From an uncultured Alistipes sp. (GTDB lineage: Bacteria > Bacteroidota > Bacteroidia > Bacteroidales > Rikenellaceae): 35,771 nt of DNA. The first letter of the stretch is position 1, and every line of letters starts with the position of its first letter. The DNA lies in the NCBI GenBank assembly GCA_937895825.1, contig CALBKP010000116.1:1-35771 (forward strand), in the 5' to 3' direction. The notes below the pieces were generated by a model. That model saw only the letters and a list, made by a program, of their open reading frames with translations, ran no database searches and was not told the DNA's origin. Position numbers and translations under genes: made by a program. This document shows positions 16,852-24,863 of the stretch, one piece after another.

Positions 16852-18306
16852 ATGAGGTCTGTTAAAAGAATTTTTGGTGCGATTATCGCAGTAGTTATGT
16901 TTGCTGGGTGTTGCTGCGAGCAAGAGCCACTTTTTCAAGCGAGTGTAGCCTATTCTATCGAGGATGGTGTAATAATCCTTCAGGAGCCAGAGCGTAGCCC
17001 CGAGCAGCAGTCGATGATAGAGTTCCGTGCCGAACCCCTCGATACCGTCCGCGTGGGCTTTGTTGGTCTTGGCATGCGTGGCCCAGGTGCCGTTGAGAGG
17101 TTTTCTTATATCGATGGCGTGGCTATCAAGGCTCTCTGTGACAAGTATGCTGAGCGTGCCGAGCGCTGTCAGGTATATCTTGAGAATGTAGGCATGCCTG
17201 CGGCTGAGATATATTCTGGCGATGAGGGTTATAAGGCTCTGTGTGAGCGCGATGATATTGACCTCGTCTACATCTGCACACCGTGGCAACTGCATGTCGA
17301 CGTGGCGGAGTACGCCATGGAGCATGGTAAGCATGTGGCTATCGAGGTGCCGAGTGCCAACACGGTTGAAGAGTGCTGGAGATTGGTTGATGCTGCCGAG
17401 CGCAACCGTGTACACTGCACGATTCTTGAGAATTGTTGCTACGACCACTTCGAACTTACGACGCTTAACATGGCAAGGTGTGGCCTCTTTGGTGAGATTA
17501 TACACGCCGAGGGTGCATATATCCATAACCTCGAGCCCTACTGGACACACTATGCCGACAACTGGCGCTTGGAGTATAATCAGGCGCATAATGGCGACGT
17601 ATATGCTACCCACGGCATCGGCCCTTGCTGCCAGGTGCTTAATATACATCGTGGCGATAGGCTCGACTATCTTGTGGCTATGTCTACAAAGTCGATAAAT
17701 GGTGCTAAGCTCACAATGGAACTTATGGGTGAGGATGAGTGTCGCCAGGGTGATCAGATTAATACCCTTATCCGTACGGTAAATGGTTGCACGATTGATA
17801 TGCAGCATAACGTGATGACACCACGCCCTTATAGCCGTATGTATCAGCTTGTTGGAACGGAGGGTTTTGCCAATAAATACCCCGTTTCGGGCTATACTTT
17901 CAAGCTTGACCACATTCGTAATGTTGTCCATAACGAGGATGCTGTGCCCGATATTGAGGCTCTCGATCACCATTCGTTCGCACCAACTGATGTTGTCGCA
18001 GAGATGACTGCAAAATATCGCCATCCTGTTCAGCTTCAGTCTGTTGATGGTATTCCTTTGCAGGAGTATTCAATGAGCATTGGCGGCCATGGTGGAATGG
18101 ATTTTATGATGGATTATCGCCTCGTTTACTGCCTACGCAATGGCTTGCCACTTGATATGGATGTCTATGATGCGGCCGAGTGGAGCAGTATGGGTGAGCT
18201 AACGCGCATATCTATCGAGAATGGTAGCAAGCCGGTGCGTGTGCCCGACTTTACGCGTGGTAACTGGGATAATGTTGATGGACTAACATTTTATTTTGCA
18301 AACTAA
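16852..18306 (+). CDS. GH109-type NAD-dependent alpha-N-acetylgalactosaminidase
   Basis: 484 residues, Gfo/Idh/MocA fold. The signal peptide ends in FAGC (Cys20, within CCC), so it is a predicted lipoprotein rather than the Tat substrate often seen in this family. The NAD-binding Rossmann motif 'VGFVGLGMRGPGAVERF' (about 66-82) is followed by 'TPWQLHVDVAEYAMEHGKHV' and 'EVPSANTVEECW'. The GH109 active-site motifs 'ENCCYDHFE' (Tyr197) and 'YATHGIGPCCQVLNIHRGDR' (His254) are intact. GH109 enzymes use tightly bound NAD+ to remove terminal alpha-GalNAc, as in blood-group A antigen. It follows the GH95 gene by 23 nt and precedes the kinase by 5 nt. The neighbourhood supports a GalNAc-releasing role; other GH109 members act on different sugars. 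Confidence 0.85.
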   Translation: MRSVKRIFGAIIAVVMFAGCCCEQEPLFQASVAYSIEDGVIILQEPERSPEQQSMIEFRAEPLDTVRVGFVGLGMRGPGAVERFSYIDGVAIKALCDKYAERAERCQVYLENVGMPAAEIYSGDEGYKALCERDDIDLVYICTPWQLHVDVAEYAMEHGKHVAIEVPSANTVEECWRLVDAAERNRVHCTILENCCYDHFELTTLNMARCGLFGEIIHAEGAYIHNLEPYWTHYADNWRLEYNQAHNGDVYATHGIGPCCQVLNIHRGDRLDYLVAMSTKSINGAKLTMELMGEDECRQGDQINTLIRTVNGCTIDMQHNVMTPRPYSRMYQLVGTEGFANKYPVSGYTFKLDHIRNVVHNEDAVPDIEALDHHSFAPTDVVAEMTAKYRHPVQLQSVDGIPLQEYSMSIGGHGGMDFMMDYRLVYCLRNGLPLDMDVYDAAEWSSMGELTRISIENGSKPVRVPDFTRGNWDNVDGLTFYFAN

Positions 18307-18311
18307 AAGAT

Positions 18312-19394
18312 ATGAATAACACCCACTTATACAATATTGCCGAGGCATTTGCCTTCAACGCTCCGGTAGTGGAGATTACAGCACTTGGTCAGGGATTTAT
18401 TAACGATACGTATATCGTTCGCACCGAGAAATCGCGCTATATACTTCAGCGAAAGAATCATAATATCTTCCCAGATGTTCCGGCTATGATGTCCAATATT
18501 CAGCGTGTGACTGCGCACCTAAAGGCAAAGGTTAAGGCTGCGGGAGGTGATTCTGAGCGCGAGGTGCTCACGGTGATACCAACGAAGGATGGGACACTAT
18601 ATTACCGCGATGGTGATAACTTCTGGGCAGCATTGCTCTATATCGAGGGCTCAGTTACGCACGATGTAGCCAACACTCCCCGCCTGGCATATATGGGTGG
18701 TCGTGGCATTGGCCGTTTTCAGGCTATGCTTGCTGACTTTAACGAGCCGCTTAACGAGGTTATCAAGGGTTTTCACAATATTCGATGGCGTTTCGAGCAG
18801 TGGGATAGATCGCTATCCGAGGATAAGGCTGGTCGTAAGGCTTCGGTTAAGGAGGAGATAGAGTGGATTGAGAGTCGTAGGGCTCAGATGCTTGCATTCT
18901 GGGAGATGGTCGAACGTGGAATACTGCCTACGCGTGTCACGCACAACGACACTAAGCTCAGTAACATTCTCTTTGATGAGAACGACGAGGTGTTGTGTGT
19001 TATCGACCTCGATACGGTGATGAGCAGCACCTCACTGAACGACTTTGGCGATGCTATTCGCTCCTACACCAATACTGGTGCGGAGGATGATGCAGACCTT
19101 AGCCGTGTGGCGATGAATATCGAGACCTTCCGCCACTACACCGAGGGCTATCTTTCGGAACGAGGTGAGTCGATGACACGTAGCGAGCGTGAGTGGTTGG
19201 CATTCTCGGCTCTATATATAACCTACGAGCAGGTGTTGCGCTTCTTGATGGACTATATCGATGGCGATACCTATTATAAGACGGCATACCCAGAGCACAA
19301 CCTTGTGCGTACACGTGCCCAACATAAACTTCTCCAAAGTATGGAACAGCAATATGAGGAGATGCAGGCTATTGTCCGTGAGTTATTAGCTTAA
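18312..19394 (+). CDS. nahK: N-acetylhexosamine 1-kinase-like sugar kinase
   Basis: 360 residues, no signal peptide, so cytoplasmic. It is an aminoglycoside-phosphotransferase fold kinase with the Brenner motif 'THNDTKLSNILFD' (catalytic Asp213) and the metal-binding 'VIDLDTVM' (Asp232/Asp234). The N-terminal 'LGQGFINDTYIV' nucleotide loop and 'YILQRKNHNIF' also match NahK/LnpB enzymes, which phosphorylate GalNAc or GlcNAc at C1. As the only cytosolic product of the operon, it would trap the amino sugar freed by the secreted hydrolases. The pyrophosphorylase and epimerase that complete the known route are not in the window. Substrate choice between GalNAc and GlcNAc cannot be read from sequence alone. 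Confidence 0.8.
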   Translation: MNNTHLYNIAEAFAFNAPVVEITALGQGFINDTYIVRTEKSRYILQRKNHNIFPDVPAMMSNIQRVTAHLKAKVKAAGGDSEREVLTVIPTKDGTLYYRDGDNFWAALLYIEGSVTHDVANTPRLAYMGGRGIGRFQAMLADFNEPLNEVIKGFHNIRWRFEQWDRSLSEDKAGRKASVKEEIEWIESRRAQMLAFWEMVERGILPTRVTHNDTKLSNILFDENDEVLCVIDLDTVMSSTSLNDFGDAIRSYTNTGAEDDADLSRVAMNIETFRHYTEGYLSERGESMTRSEREWLAFSALYITYEQVLRFLMDYIDGDTYYKTAYPEHNLVRTRAQHKLLQSMEQQYEEMQAIVRELLA

Positions 19395-19406
19395 TAGTCT
19401 GATACC

Positions 19407-21143
19407 ATGAAACGATATATAGGAGCTCTCCTTGCTACGTGTGTGGCCTTCGTGATGGTTGGTTGTGCCACTAACTATGAGCCAGTGGCTACGTTTACAG
19501 AGGCTGACGACCCGATAGTGTTATCGGCTGATGAAATTGCCGCATGGGATAAGGTTGATGTTGATCTTAATGCGGCGTGGGGTAGTACAGATCTTCGCTA
19601 TTCGCGTAGCCGTGTGCCCGAAGTAATCGGGGAAGATACGGTTAGGCTTGTTGCTTGGAGGGGTGAGCGTGTCTCTGCCCAGTTGCTGCTATGGACAGCT
19701 GATGGAGTGGATGGTGCAAGATGTGAGGTAGGGGAGTTTCGTTCTGAGCATGCCACGCTCCCCGCTATGATTGCGCGAACACGTTTTGTGCGCTATACCA
19801 TAGCTGATAGCACCTTTTGTAAGAATGGCCCGACGATGCTCTCGGCAGATATGCTCGATACGCTCGATCGCTATGACCTTAGCCCTCGTAGCGTGCGCCC
19901 TGTGTGGCTCACTGTCGCAGTGCCACAGGATGCCAAGGAGGGCGTGTATACATCCGATGTTGTTGTTTCGTGCGACGATGGCAATAGGGTAGTTCTGCCC
20001 TTGACGCTTGAAGTACAGCGATATATACTTCCTGAGCCAGGAGAGTGGAGCTATCATCTCGACCTTTGGCAACACCCTACGGCCGTAGCTCGCGCTGAGG
20101 GATTAGAACTATGGAGTGATGCCCATTTCGAGGCTTTGCAACGTAACATGATGCTTTTGGCAAACGCTGGGCAGAAGGTTATTACTGCTACGCTGAATAA
20201 AGACCCGTGGAATCATCAGTGTTATGATGGCTATGCACCTATGATTGAGTGGCGACTAAGGAGCGATGGCTCATGGAGCTATAACTATGATGTCTTTGAC
20301 CGCTGGGTAGAGATGATGATGAATCTCGGCATAGATAAGATGATAAACTGCTACTCGATGATACCGTGGAACTGTGAGCTTGAGTATTTCGACGAGGCTA
20401 AGGGTGAGGTTGTTACAGTTGTGGCTAATCCTGGAACGCCCGCTTTTGCGGAGCTATGGCACCCTTTTCTACTCGACTTTAAAAGCCATTTGAGCGATAT
20501 GGGGTGGCTTGGTATCACCAATATAGCAGTGGATGAGCGTGCTCCCGAGCAGATGGATGCTGCCGTGGAGTTATTGGCAGAGTGCGCGCCAGAGATGGGC
20601 TTTGCTATTGCAGATATGCATAAGTCGTACCGACGTTATCTAAATATGCGCGATGTATGTGTGGCACAGGAGCAGCCAGCCGATCGTGACGATATACTCT
20701 CACGACGTGCTCAAGGTTTTAATACTACCTTCTATGTATGTTGTAATCCGCTATATCCCAATACATTCACATTCTCTAATCCCTTTGAGGCTGAGATGTT
20801 GGGTTGGTATGGTCTGTCGTGCGACTACGATGGTATGCTACGTTGGGCTTATAACTCGTGGCCAGCCGATCCGCAGTATGACTCACGTTTTGGTAACTGG
20901 AGCTCGGGCGATACTTATCTAATCTATCCATTTGCTCGTTCCTCTGTCCGTTTCGAGAACCTGATTGATGGCATTGAGGTGGTAGAGAAGGTTCGTATTC
21001 TGCAAAGCATGAACATCGACACAAGTGAGATAGGGATGATATTAGATAGGATTCGCTCTACTGACGTGAACGACCCCGAGCAGCCGTGGCTGGAGATCGT
21101 CCAAGCAGCTCGTGAGGCTCTCAATGCTACGTCGCGATTGTAG
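19407..21143 (+). CDS. DUF4091/GH123-like glycoside hydrolase lipoprotein
   Basis: 578 residues, lipobox VMVGC (Cys20). An N-terminal beta domain (about 30-205) precedes a TIM-barrel region with 'SYHLDLWQHPTAVAR', 'ANAGQKVITATL', 'FDRWVEMMMNLGIDKMINCY' and 'TNIAVDERAPEQM'. The adjacent acidic pair Asp376-Glu377 corresponds to the Asp-Glu pair that GH123 beta-N-acetylgalactosaminidases use in substrate-assisted catalysis. The C-terminal 'GDTYLIYPFARSSVRFENLIDGIEVVEKVRIL' region, seen from about 505, is the DUF4091 signature. A beta-GalNAc or other beta-HexNAc cleaving role fits the operon but is inferred; many DUF4091 proteins are uncharacterised. It starts 12 nt after the kinase and ends 19 nt from the convergent regulator gene. 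Confidence 0.75.
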   Translation: MKRYIGALLATCVAFVMVGCATNYEPVATFTEADDPIVLSADEIAAWDKVDVDLNAAWGSTDLRYSRSRVPEVIGEDTVRLVAWRGERVSAQLLLWTADGVDGARCEVGEFRSEHATLPAMIARTRFVRYTIADSTFCKNGPTMLSADMLDTLDRYDLSPRSVRPVWLTVAVPQDAKEGVYTSDVVVSCDDGNRVVLPLTLEVQRYILPEPGEWSYHLDLWQHPTAVARAEGLELWSDAHFEALQRNMMLLANAGQKVITATLNKDPWNHQCYDGYAPMIEWRLRSDGSWSYNYDVFDRWVEMMMNLGIDKMINCYSMIPWNCELEYFDEAKGEVVTVVANPGTPAFAELWHPFLLDFKSHLSDMGWLGITNIAVDERAPEQMDAAVELLAECAPEMGFAIADMHKSYRRYLNMRDVCVAQEQPADRDDILSRRAQGFNTTFYVCCNPLYPNTFTFSNPFEAEMLGWYGLSCDYDGMLRWAYNSWPADPQYDSRFGNWSSGDTYLIYPFARSSVRFENLIDGIEVVEKVRILQSMNIDTSEIGMILDRIRSTDVNDPEQPWLEIVQAAREALNATSRL

Positions 21144-21162
21144 CACTACGTCTCTATTGATG

Positions 21163-21744
21163 CTAAAAAGTTTCAATGTCAATGACTATATTCGCCGCAC
21201 CTATTGTATCATCCTTTGATTTGATACAGGTACGGCGTAGTCGTAATGGTGTTGTGCTGTATCGACGACGAAATAGAGCAATGAAGTGCGAAACGCTGCG
21301 GAAGCCACATAGCATAGTGAGTTCGCGCACGTTGATATTTGTTGATATAATGAGCGTGTAGGCAATCTTTAGTCGTTGCGATACGAACCAACTATGTGGT
21401 GAGGTGCTATATCGTGAACGGAAACGTCGTTTGAAGGTTGAGACTGATATACAACTTGCCTCGGCCATCTCCTCGATTGTACTGTCTTTTAGTAATCCCG
21501 ATATAATGGCTTGGTAAAAGCGACTATCGTCGTGTTGTTCATGCTTCAACCATTCATCGATATTATCAAGTGCAATCCTCTTAATTAGTCTGTTCGCAGT
21601 GTCATCATTAGACTTTACGGTAATGTCTTGAGAGTTGTTGCTCCCCGCTAAGGAGATGTCTATTCGTAGTGGTGTGTCGTTCGATGTCGTATTGTATTCC
21701 AATACAATATGGCAATGACTCTTTGAGTTGTTAGTGTGGCTCAT
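21163..21744 (-). CDS. Short AraC-family transcriptional regulator
   Basis: 193 residues from the ATG at 21744; the frame runs 19 codons further upstream but across the promoter. The last ~100 residues are a two-helix-turn-helix AraC DNA-binding domain: 'STIEEMAEASCISVSTFKRRFRSRY' and 'INVRELTMLCGFRSVSHFIALFRRRYSTTPLRLRR' with the usual 'G-F-x-S-x-S-x-F' and 'F-R-R-x-x-x-x-x-P' pattern. The N-terminal ~75 residues are short, polar and lack a recognisable cupin or sensor domain. It converges on the hydrolase operon with a 19-nt gap. Control of the glycan operon is plausible by position but not demonstrated. Confidence 0.8.
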   Translation of the reverse strand: MSHTNNSKSHCHIVLEYNTTSNDTPLRIDISLAGSNNSQDITVKSNDDTANRLIKRIALDNIDEWLKHEQHDDSRFYQAIISGLLKDSTIEEMAEASCISVSTFKRRFRSRYSTSPHSWFVSQRLKIAYTLIISTNINVRELTMLCGFRSVSHFIALFRRRYSTTPLRLRRTCIKSKDDTIGAANIVIDIETF

Positions 21745-21771
21745 ACTATATCTTTGGGTCGTTTTACAATA

Positions 21772-21801
21772 CAAATGTATATAAAATAGTCGATATTGCA
21801 A
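21772..21801 (-). promoter_or_regulatory. Promoter of the AraC-type gene
   Basis: On the minus strand TTG (21801-21799), a 19-nt spacer and TACATTTG (21779-21772) give a full Bacteroidetes consensus, about 28 nt before the chosen ATG. This supports the start at 21744. Confidence 0.7.
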
Positions 21802-21877
21802 TATTTTCTACTGTAAAATCTCAATATTGACCCATTTGTGATATTTTGTAGATGGATGTTGAACCAACATTAAAAGA

Positions 21878-21914
21878 AATGCTACTACTATGCTGAATGC
21901 ATAATAGTAGCATT
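21878..21914 (-). terminator. Terminator of slyD
   Basis: A 16-bp stem with one mismatch (21878-21893 with 21899-21914) closes a 5-nt loop. Read on the minus strand it is followed by CTTTTAATG, making it a good intrinsic terminator 47 nt past the slyD stop. Confidence 0.8.
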
Positions 21915-21960
21915 GTGAATTTGGTTGCCAACACTTATCAGTGGCAACGTATCATTGCAA

Positions 21961-22515
21961 TTAGTTGCAACCGCCGCAGTCGCAGCCATCGCCGCACTCA
22001 TGGTCGCCGCAACCACCGCCGCAGTCGCCACAGCTACAACCGCCACCCATAAACTTAGCGAGGTCCTCAGGGGCAGTGTCGCGTACCGATACAACGGTAA
22101 CATCGAAGTTCAAGGTCTTACCAGCCATGGGGTGGTTGAAGTCCATCATCACGGTCTCCTCCTTAACCTCCTTAACGATACCCATCATGTGCTGACCATC
22201 AGCCGTAGACATGGGGATCTGGCTGCCAACGAAAAGGATGTCCTCAGCAACCTTGCCGTCCATCATAAACACAGTCTTAGGCAACTCAACGATAGCCTCA
22301 GCGATAACCTCACCATAGCCATCCTTAGCCTCAAGTGTGAACGATACGCTCTCACCAGGCTCCTTGCCCATAATAGCCTCCTCGAACTTGGGGAGCAACA
22401 TGCCCATACCAGCGATAAACTCCAAGGGCTGGCCAGGCTGTGACTGGTCTGCAATAGCACCATCTACCGTGAGCTTATAGTCAACGGCGATCATCTTATT
22501 CTTTTCTACCTTCAT
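21961..22515 (-). CDS. slyD: SlyD-type FKBP peptidyl-prolyl isomerase with metal-binding tail
   Basis: 184 residues, cytosolic. The FKBP half is 'MIAVDYKLTVDG', 'PLEFIAGMGMLLPKFEEAIMG' and 'DGYGEV'; the inserted-in-flap chaperone domain covers about 70-130; the return FKBP strand is 'NHPMAGKTLNFDVTVVSV'. The last 28 residues are a Cys/Gly/His tail (GGGCSCGDCGGGCGDHECGDGCDCGGCN) with ten Cys and one His, expected to bind Ni or Zn as in E. coli SlyD. The protein speeds proline isomerisation and acts as a chaperone; in enterobacteria it also donates nickel to hydrogenase. Its own consensus promoter sits upstream at 22554-22585. Confidence 0.92.
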   Translation of the reverse strand: MKVEKNKMIAVDYKLTVDGAIADQSQPGQPLEFIAGMGMLLPKFEEAIMGKEPGESVSFTLEAKDGYGEVIAEAIVELPKTVFMMDGKVAEDILFVGSQIPMSTADGQHMMGIVKEVKEETVMMDFNHPMAGKTLNFDVTVVSVRDTAPEDLAKFMGGGCSCGDCGGGCGDHECGDGCDCGGCN

Positions 22516-22553
22516 TGTTCTGTTATTTTGTTAATTAATAATTTTCCAGGGTG

Positions 22554-22585
22554 CAAATATAGGGGCTTATGGCGGATATGCCAAA
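22554..22585 (-). promoter_or_regulatory. Promoter of slyD
   Basis: On the minus strand TTTG (22585-22582), a 20-nt spacer and TATATTTG (22561-22554) match the consensus fully. The predicted start is about 30 nt before the ATG. Confidence 0.8.
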
Positions 22586-22595
22586 TTTAAGCCCC
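22562..22595. repeat. Inverted repeat overlapping the slyD promoter
   Basis: A perfect 8-bp inverted repeat GGGGCTTA (22562-22569) and TAAGCCCC (22588-22595) fills the spacer and flanks the -33 box. It could be the terminator of the upstream BACON gene (stop at 22638), an operator, or both. Confidence 0.6.
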
Positions 22596-22637
22596 ATAAA
22601 TTTGCATTATTCTTTCTTATCGTGGGATAAGCATCGA

Positions 22638-24143
22638 CTATTTTATCTGTGCTGTGCCTACGCCAGTCCAGCTACCGTAGATGCGGTTGCGGATGTCGTC
22701 TGTTACGTCAATATCTACGGTATAAGTGTCGTCGGCATTTTTCTTAATCGTAATCTCACCACCGCGGAATGGAGCAAGCTCATCCTGGTCAACTGTGTAG
22801 AACCAGCTACACTCCAAATAGCCACCATACACCCAACCTAACATGAATGCGTTTGTAGCACGTACCTCTGATGCTGTATAGTTACCCTCAAAACCACTTT
22901 CCTCGTCGTTATATTCGGTGATAATGTCGATCTGGACGCAGTCTCCCTTCCCATCGTTAGGCTTGATTTGAAGTACCCAGTTCATGTAGCCAAAGTCATA
23001 CCAGTCGCCCTGACATGCATATACCATCGAGTGGTTCGAGAGGTCGAGGGCATAGTCCTCCTCAAGCGTGGAGAGGATGTTAATGTCGCCACGTGCATCA
23101 ACTAACTCTGTGTTACCATTGTATACGACATTGTGCTTTACACCGTCGATAATGAGCTCAAGTGTTATCTGATTGCTCTTAACAACCATCTTGCCGCTCT
23201 CAATCTTCTGCTTCTCGTGCTTGCCGTTCTTGTCGTTTACGAAGAAGTCTGTGTAGTCGGCAACGAAGGTCCACGTGGTATAGTTACCCTCGGGATCGTA
23301 GGTGTACTCGCCTTCGGGAAGGGTTATCGTACCTGTTTCATCTGTAAATACCATACCGTATGCGTCAATACGGTAGTATGTGCCAAATGGTTGTGTACTA
23401 CCCTCGGGGGTGAAGCCTCGGTCAGAGAATTTGAGGAAGTAGTTGCCTGCGCCTTGTGTGTAGAAATCGCCGTAGTACTCGCCATCCATCGTCGTTGCAG
23501 TGAAATTATAGTCGCCCTCGCCAGCCTGAGTGAGCGATACGTTGAACGATGAGCTGCCGTAGCCGACCTCTATATTTGCTGTGCGGCTCTGGTCAGTATT
23601 GTTCGTAGCAACGTAAAGCATCACCTTGCCTTCTGCTGAGGTATTGATGCTATAAATCCAGTCGGCATCTACCTTCGCGTAGGTATAGCCATCCGGAGTC
23701 TCGTTCTCGAGAGTATAGGTTATCTCAACGGTCTGACCAGCACGCTCAATGACAGCCTCCTTGTCTGAGGTGAGCGTGATGATGGGCTCGTCAGGCGTGC
23801 CTGACTGGTTGATAACGACAGTCTCGCGCTGCGATCCAAAGATGATTGTAACTGCTGCCATGCGTGTACCACCCGTCTCGTTTGTCTCTGTCTCTATGAC
23901 TACCTCGCCAAGAGCCTTACTGTTTACGATACGTAGCCACTCGCCAGTGTGAGTAACATCAATATCCTCTGGCGATACGTCGCCAACGGTGGTGTAGGTG
24001 ATTGTTGCACGACTGCCATACATGCTGACATGCATCTCCATCGCCGAGGTGATGATGAACTTAGAACCACTCTGATCGTGGTTCTCACATGAAACAAACA
24101 TCATTGTAAGAATGATGGATGCTAAAAATAGAAATCTTCTCAT
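22638..24143 (-). CDS. Two-BACON-domain surface lipoprotein with repeated beta modules
   Basis: 501 residues, lipobox MMFVSC (Cys19). Two BACON domains: about 28-115 ('GEWLRIVNSKALGEVVIETE ... INQSG') and 120-208 ('ADWIYSINTSAEGKVMLYVA ... LTQAGEG'), each with the W-x-(R/Y) strand and closing '(I/L)xQ(S/A)G' motif. The C-terminal half carries two copies of the module found in the lipoproteins at 644-4054: openings LPEGEY (about 274) and FEGNY (about 417), closings VYNGN and YGSWTG. BACON domains usually bring carbohydrate or mucin binding to secreted proteins; no catalytic domain is visible. It stands alone, with its own promoter, diverging from the tRNA-tuf operon. Confidence 0.85.
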   Translation of the reverse strand: MRRFLFLASIILTMMFVSCENHDQSGSKFIITSAMEMHVSMYGSRATITYTTVGDVSPEDIDVTHTGEWLRIVNSKALGEVVIETETNETGGTRMAAVTIIFGSQRETVVINQSGTPDEPIITLTSDKEAVIERAGQTVEITYTLENETPDGYTYAKVDADWIYSINTSAEGKVMLYVATNNTDQSRTANIEVGYGSSSFNVSLTQAGEGDYNFTATTMDGEYYGDFYTQGAGNYFLKFSDRGFTPEGSTQPFGTYYRIDAYGMVFTDETGTITLPEGEYTYDPEGNYTTWTFVADYTDFFVNDKNGKHEKQKIESGKMVVKSNQITLELIIDGVKHNVVYNGNTELVDARGDINILSTLEEDYALDLSNHSMVYACQGDWYDFGYMNWVLQIKPNDGKGDCVQIDIITEYNDEESGFEGNYTASEVRATNAFMLGWVYGGYLECSWFYTVDQDELAPFRGGEITIKKNADDTYTVDIDVTDDIRNRIYGSWTGVGTAQIK

Positions 24144-24195
24144 GTTATTGTTCTTAAATTATAATCGCTAAATTGGTAGTGTGGTAAAAGTTTGG

Positions 24196-24225
24196 CAAAG
24201 TTATGAAAATAATTCCATAAAGCAA
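24196..24225 (-). promoter_or_regulatory. Promoter of the BACON lipoprotein gene
   Basis: On the minus strand TTG (24225-24223), a 19-nt spacer and TAACTTTG (24203-24196) match the consensus, about 50 nt before the ATG. Confidence 0.75.
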
Positions 24226-24337
24226 TATAGCACCTCTCTTTTTCCGCCTATCATTATATTATATATATAGGTATGATACAATATAGCTTATGAGGAGTAA
24301 AAAAATGAGCGTCAATGAAAAAAAAGTAGGCTTAGTG

Positions 24338-24368
24338 TTTCGTGATTTAAAAATAAGTTGTATATTTG
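24338..24368 (+). promoter_or_regulatory. Upstream promoter P1 of the tRNA-tuf operon
   Basis: TTTC at 24338-24341, a 19-nt spacer and a perfect TATATTTG at 24361-24368. Together with the second promoter about 120 nt downstream it gives a tandem arrangement typical of stable-RNA and translation genes. The interval 24226-24337 is AT-rich with no gene. Confidence 0.65.
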
Positions 24369-24460
24369 CACTCGATTTTCCGTCAAGCGCTCTTTGGAGC
24401 ATGCGGATAGTTCTTTGAAAGAGGTGAAAGAATATTTTTTTGAAAAAAGTTTCGAAAAAA

Positions 24461-24491
24461 TTTGGAAATTAAAAAAATGTTCGTACCTTTG
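24461..24491 (+). promoter_or_regulatory. Consensus promoter P2 of the tRNA-tuf operon
   Basis: TTTG at 24461-24464, exactly 19 nt, then TACCTTTG at 24484-24491: a perfect Bacteroidetes housekeeping promoter in a poly-A context. The predicted start is about 15 nt before tRNA-Thr. Confidence 0.85.
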
Positions 24492-24511
24492 CAACTCGTA
24501 AGGTCAAACAT

Positions 24512-24585
24512 GCCGATGTAGCTCAGTTGGCCAGAGCAGCTGATTTGTAATCAGCTGGTCGGGGGTTCGAATCCCTCCATCGGCT
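24512..24585 (+). tRNA. tRNA-Thr (anticodon TGT)
   Basis: Full 74-nt cloverleaf: acceptor GCCGATG/CATCGGC with discriminator T, D arm with GG, anticodon arm GCTGA-TTTGTAA-TCAGC giving TGT (reads ACA), and T loop TTCGAAT. CCA is not encoded. It is the first gene of the tRNA-tuf transcript. Confidence 0.95.
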
Positions 24586-24623
24586 CGATGCCGCGGAAGT
24601 TCGACGAACAGGGCGAAAATATT

Positions 24624-24706
24624 GGGAAGATACCAGAGTGGCCAAATGGGGCAGACTGTAAATCTGCTGGCGCACGCCTTCGGTGGTTCGAATCCATCTC
24701 TTCCCA
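24624..24706 (+). tRNA. tRNA-Tyr (anticodon GTA)
   Basis: 83-nt class II tRNA: acceptor GGGAAGA/TCTTCCC with discriminator A, anticodon arm GCAGA-CTGTAAA-TCTGC giving GTA, and a long variable arm as expected for bacterial tRNA-Tyr. CCA is not encoded. A GTTCG-A-CGAAC inverted repeat separates it from tRNA-Thr. Confidence 0.95.
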
Positions 24707-24779
24707 CTACGACGCCGGTCGGAGTTGCAATGGCTCACTTCAGAGTGGGTGAGACGCAACCTCTGGACGGTGTATTTTT

Positions 24780-24852
24780 GCGGAAGTAGCTCAGTTGATA
24801 GAGCAATAGCCTTCCAAGCTATGGGTCGCGAGTTTGAGCCTCGTCTTCCGCT
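24780..24852 (+). tRNA. tRNA-Gly (anticodon TCC) with A19:U56
   Basis: 73-nt cloverleaf: acceptor GCGGAAG/CTTCCGC with discriminator T, anticodon arm ATAGC-CTTCCAA-GCTAT giving TCC. The D loop reads AGTTGATA (A at 24798 where G19 is normal) and the T loop TTTGAGC (T at 24835 where C56 is normal), so the near-universal G19:C56 tertiary pair is replaced by a compatible A:U pair. CCA is not encoded. Confidence 0.93.
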
Positions 24853-24863
24853 CAAAAGATGGA

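Noticed and set aside
16825..18024. 399-codon minus-strand frame opposite the GH109 gene
   Set aside because: A shadow of a well-supported plus-strand gene; its translation shows no recognisable domain.
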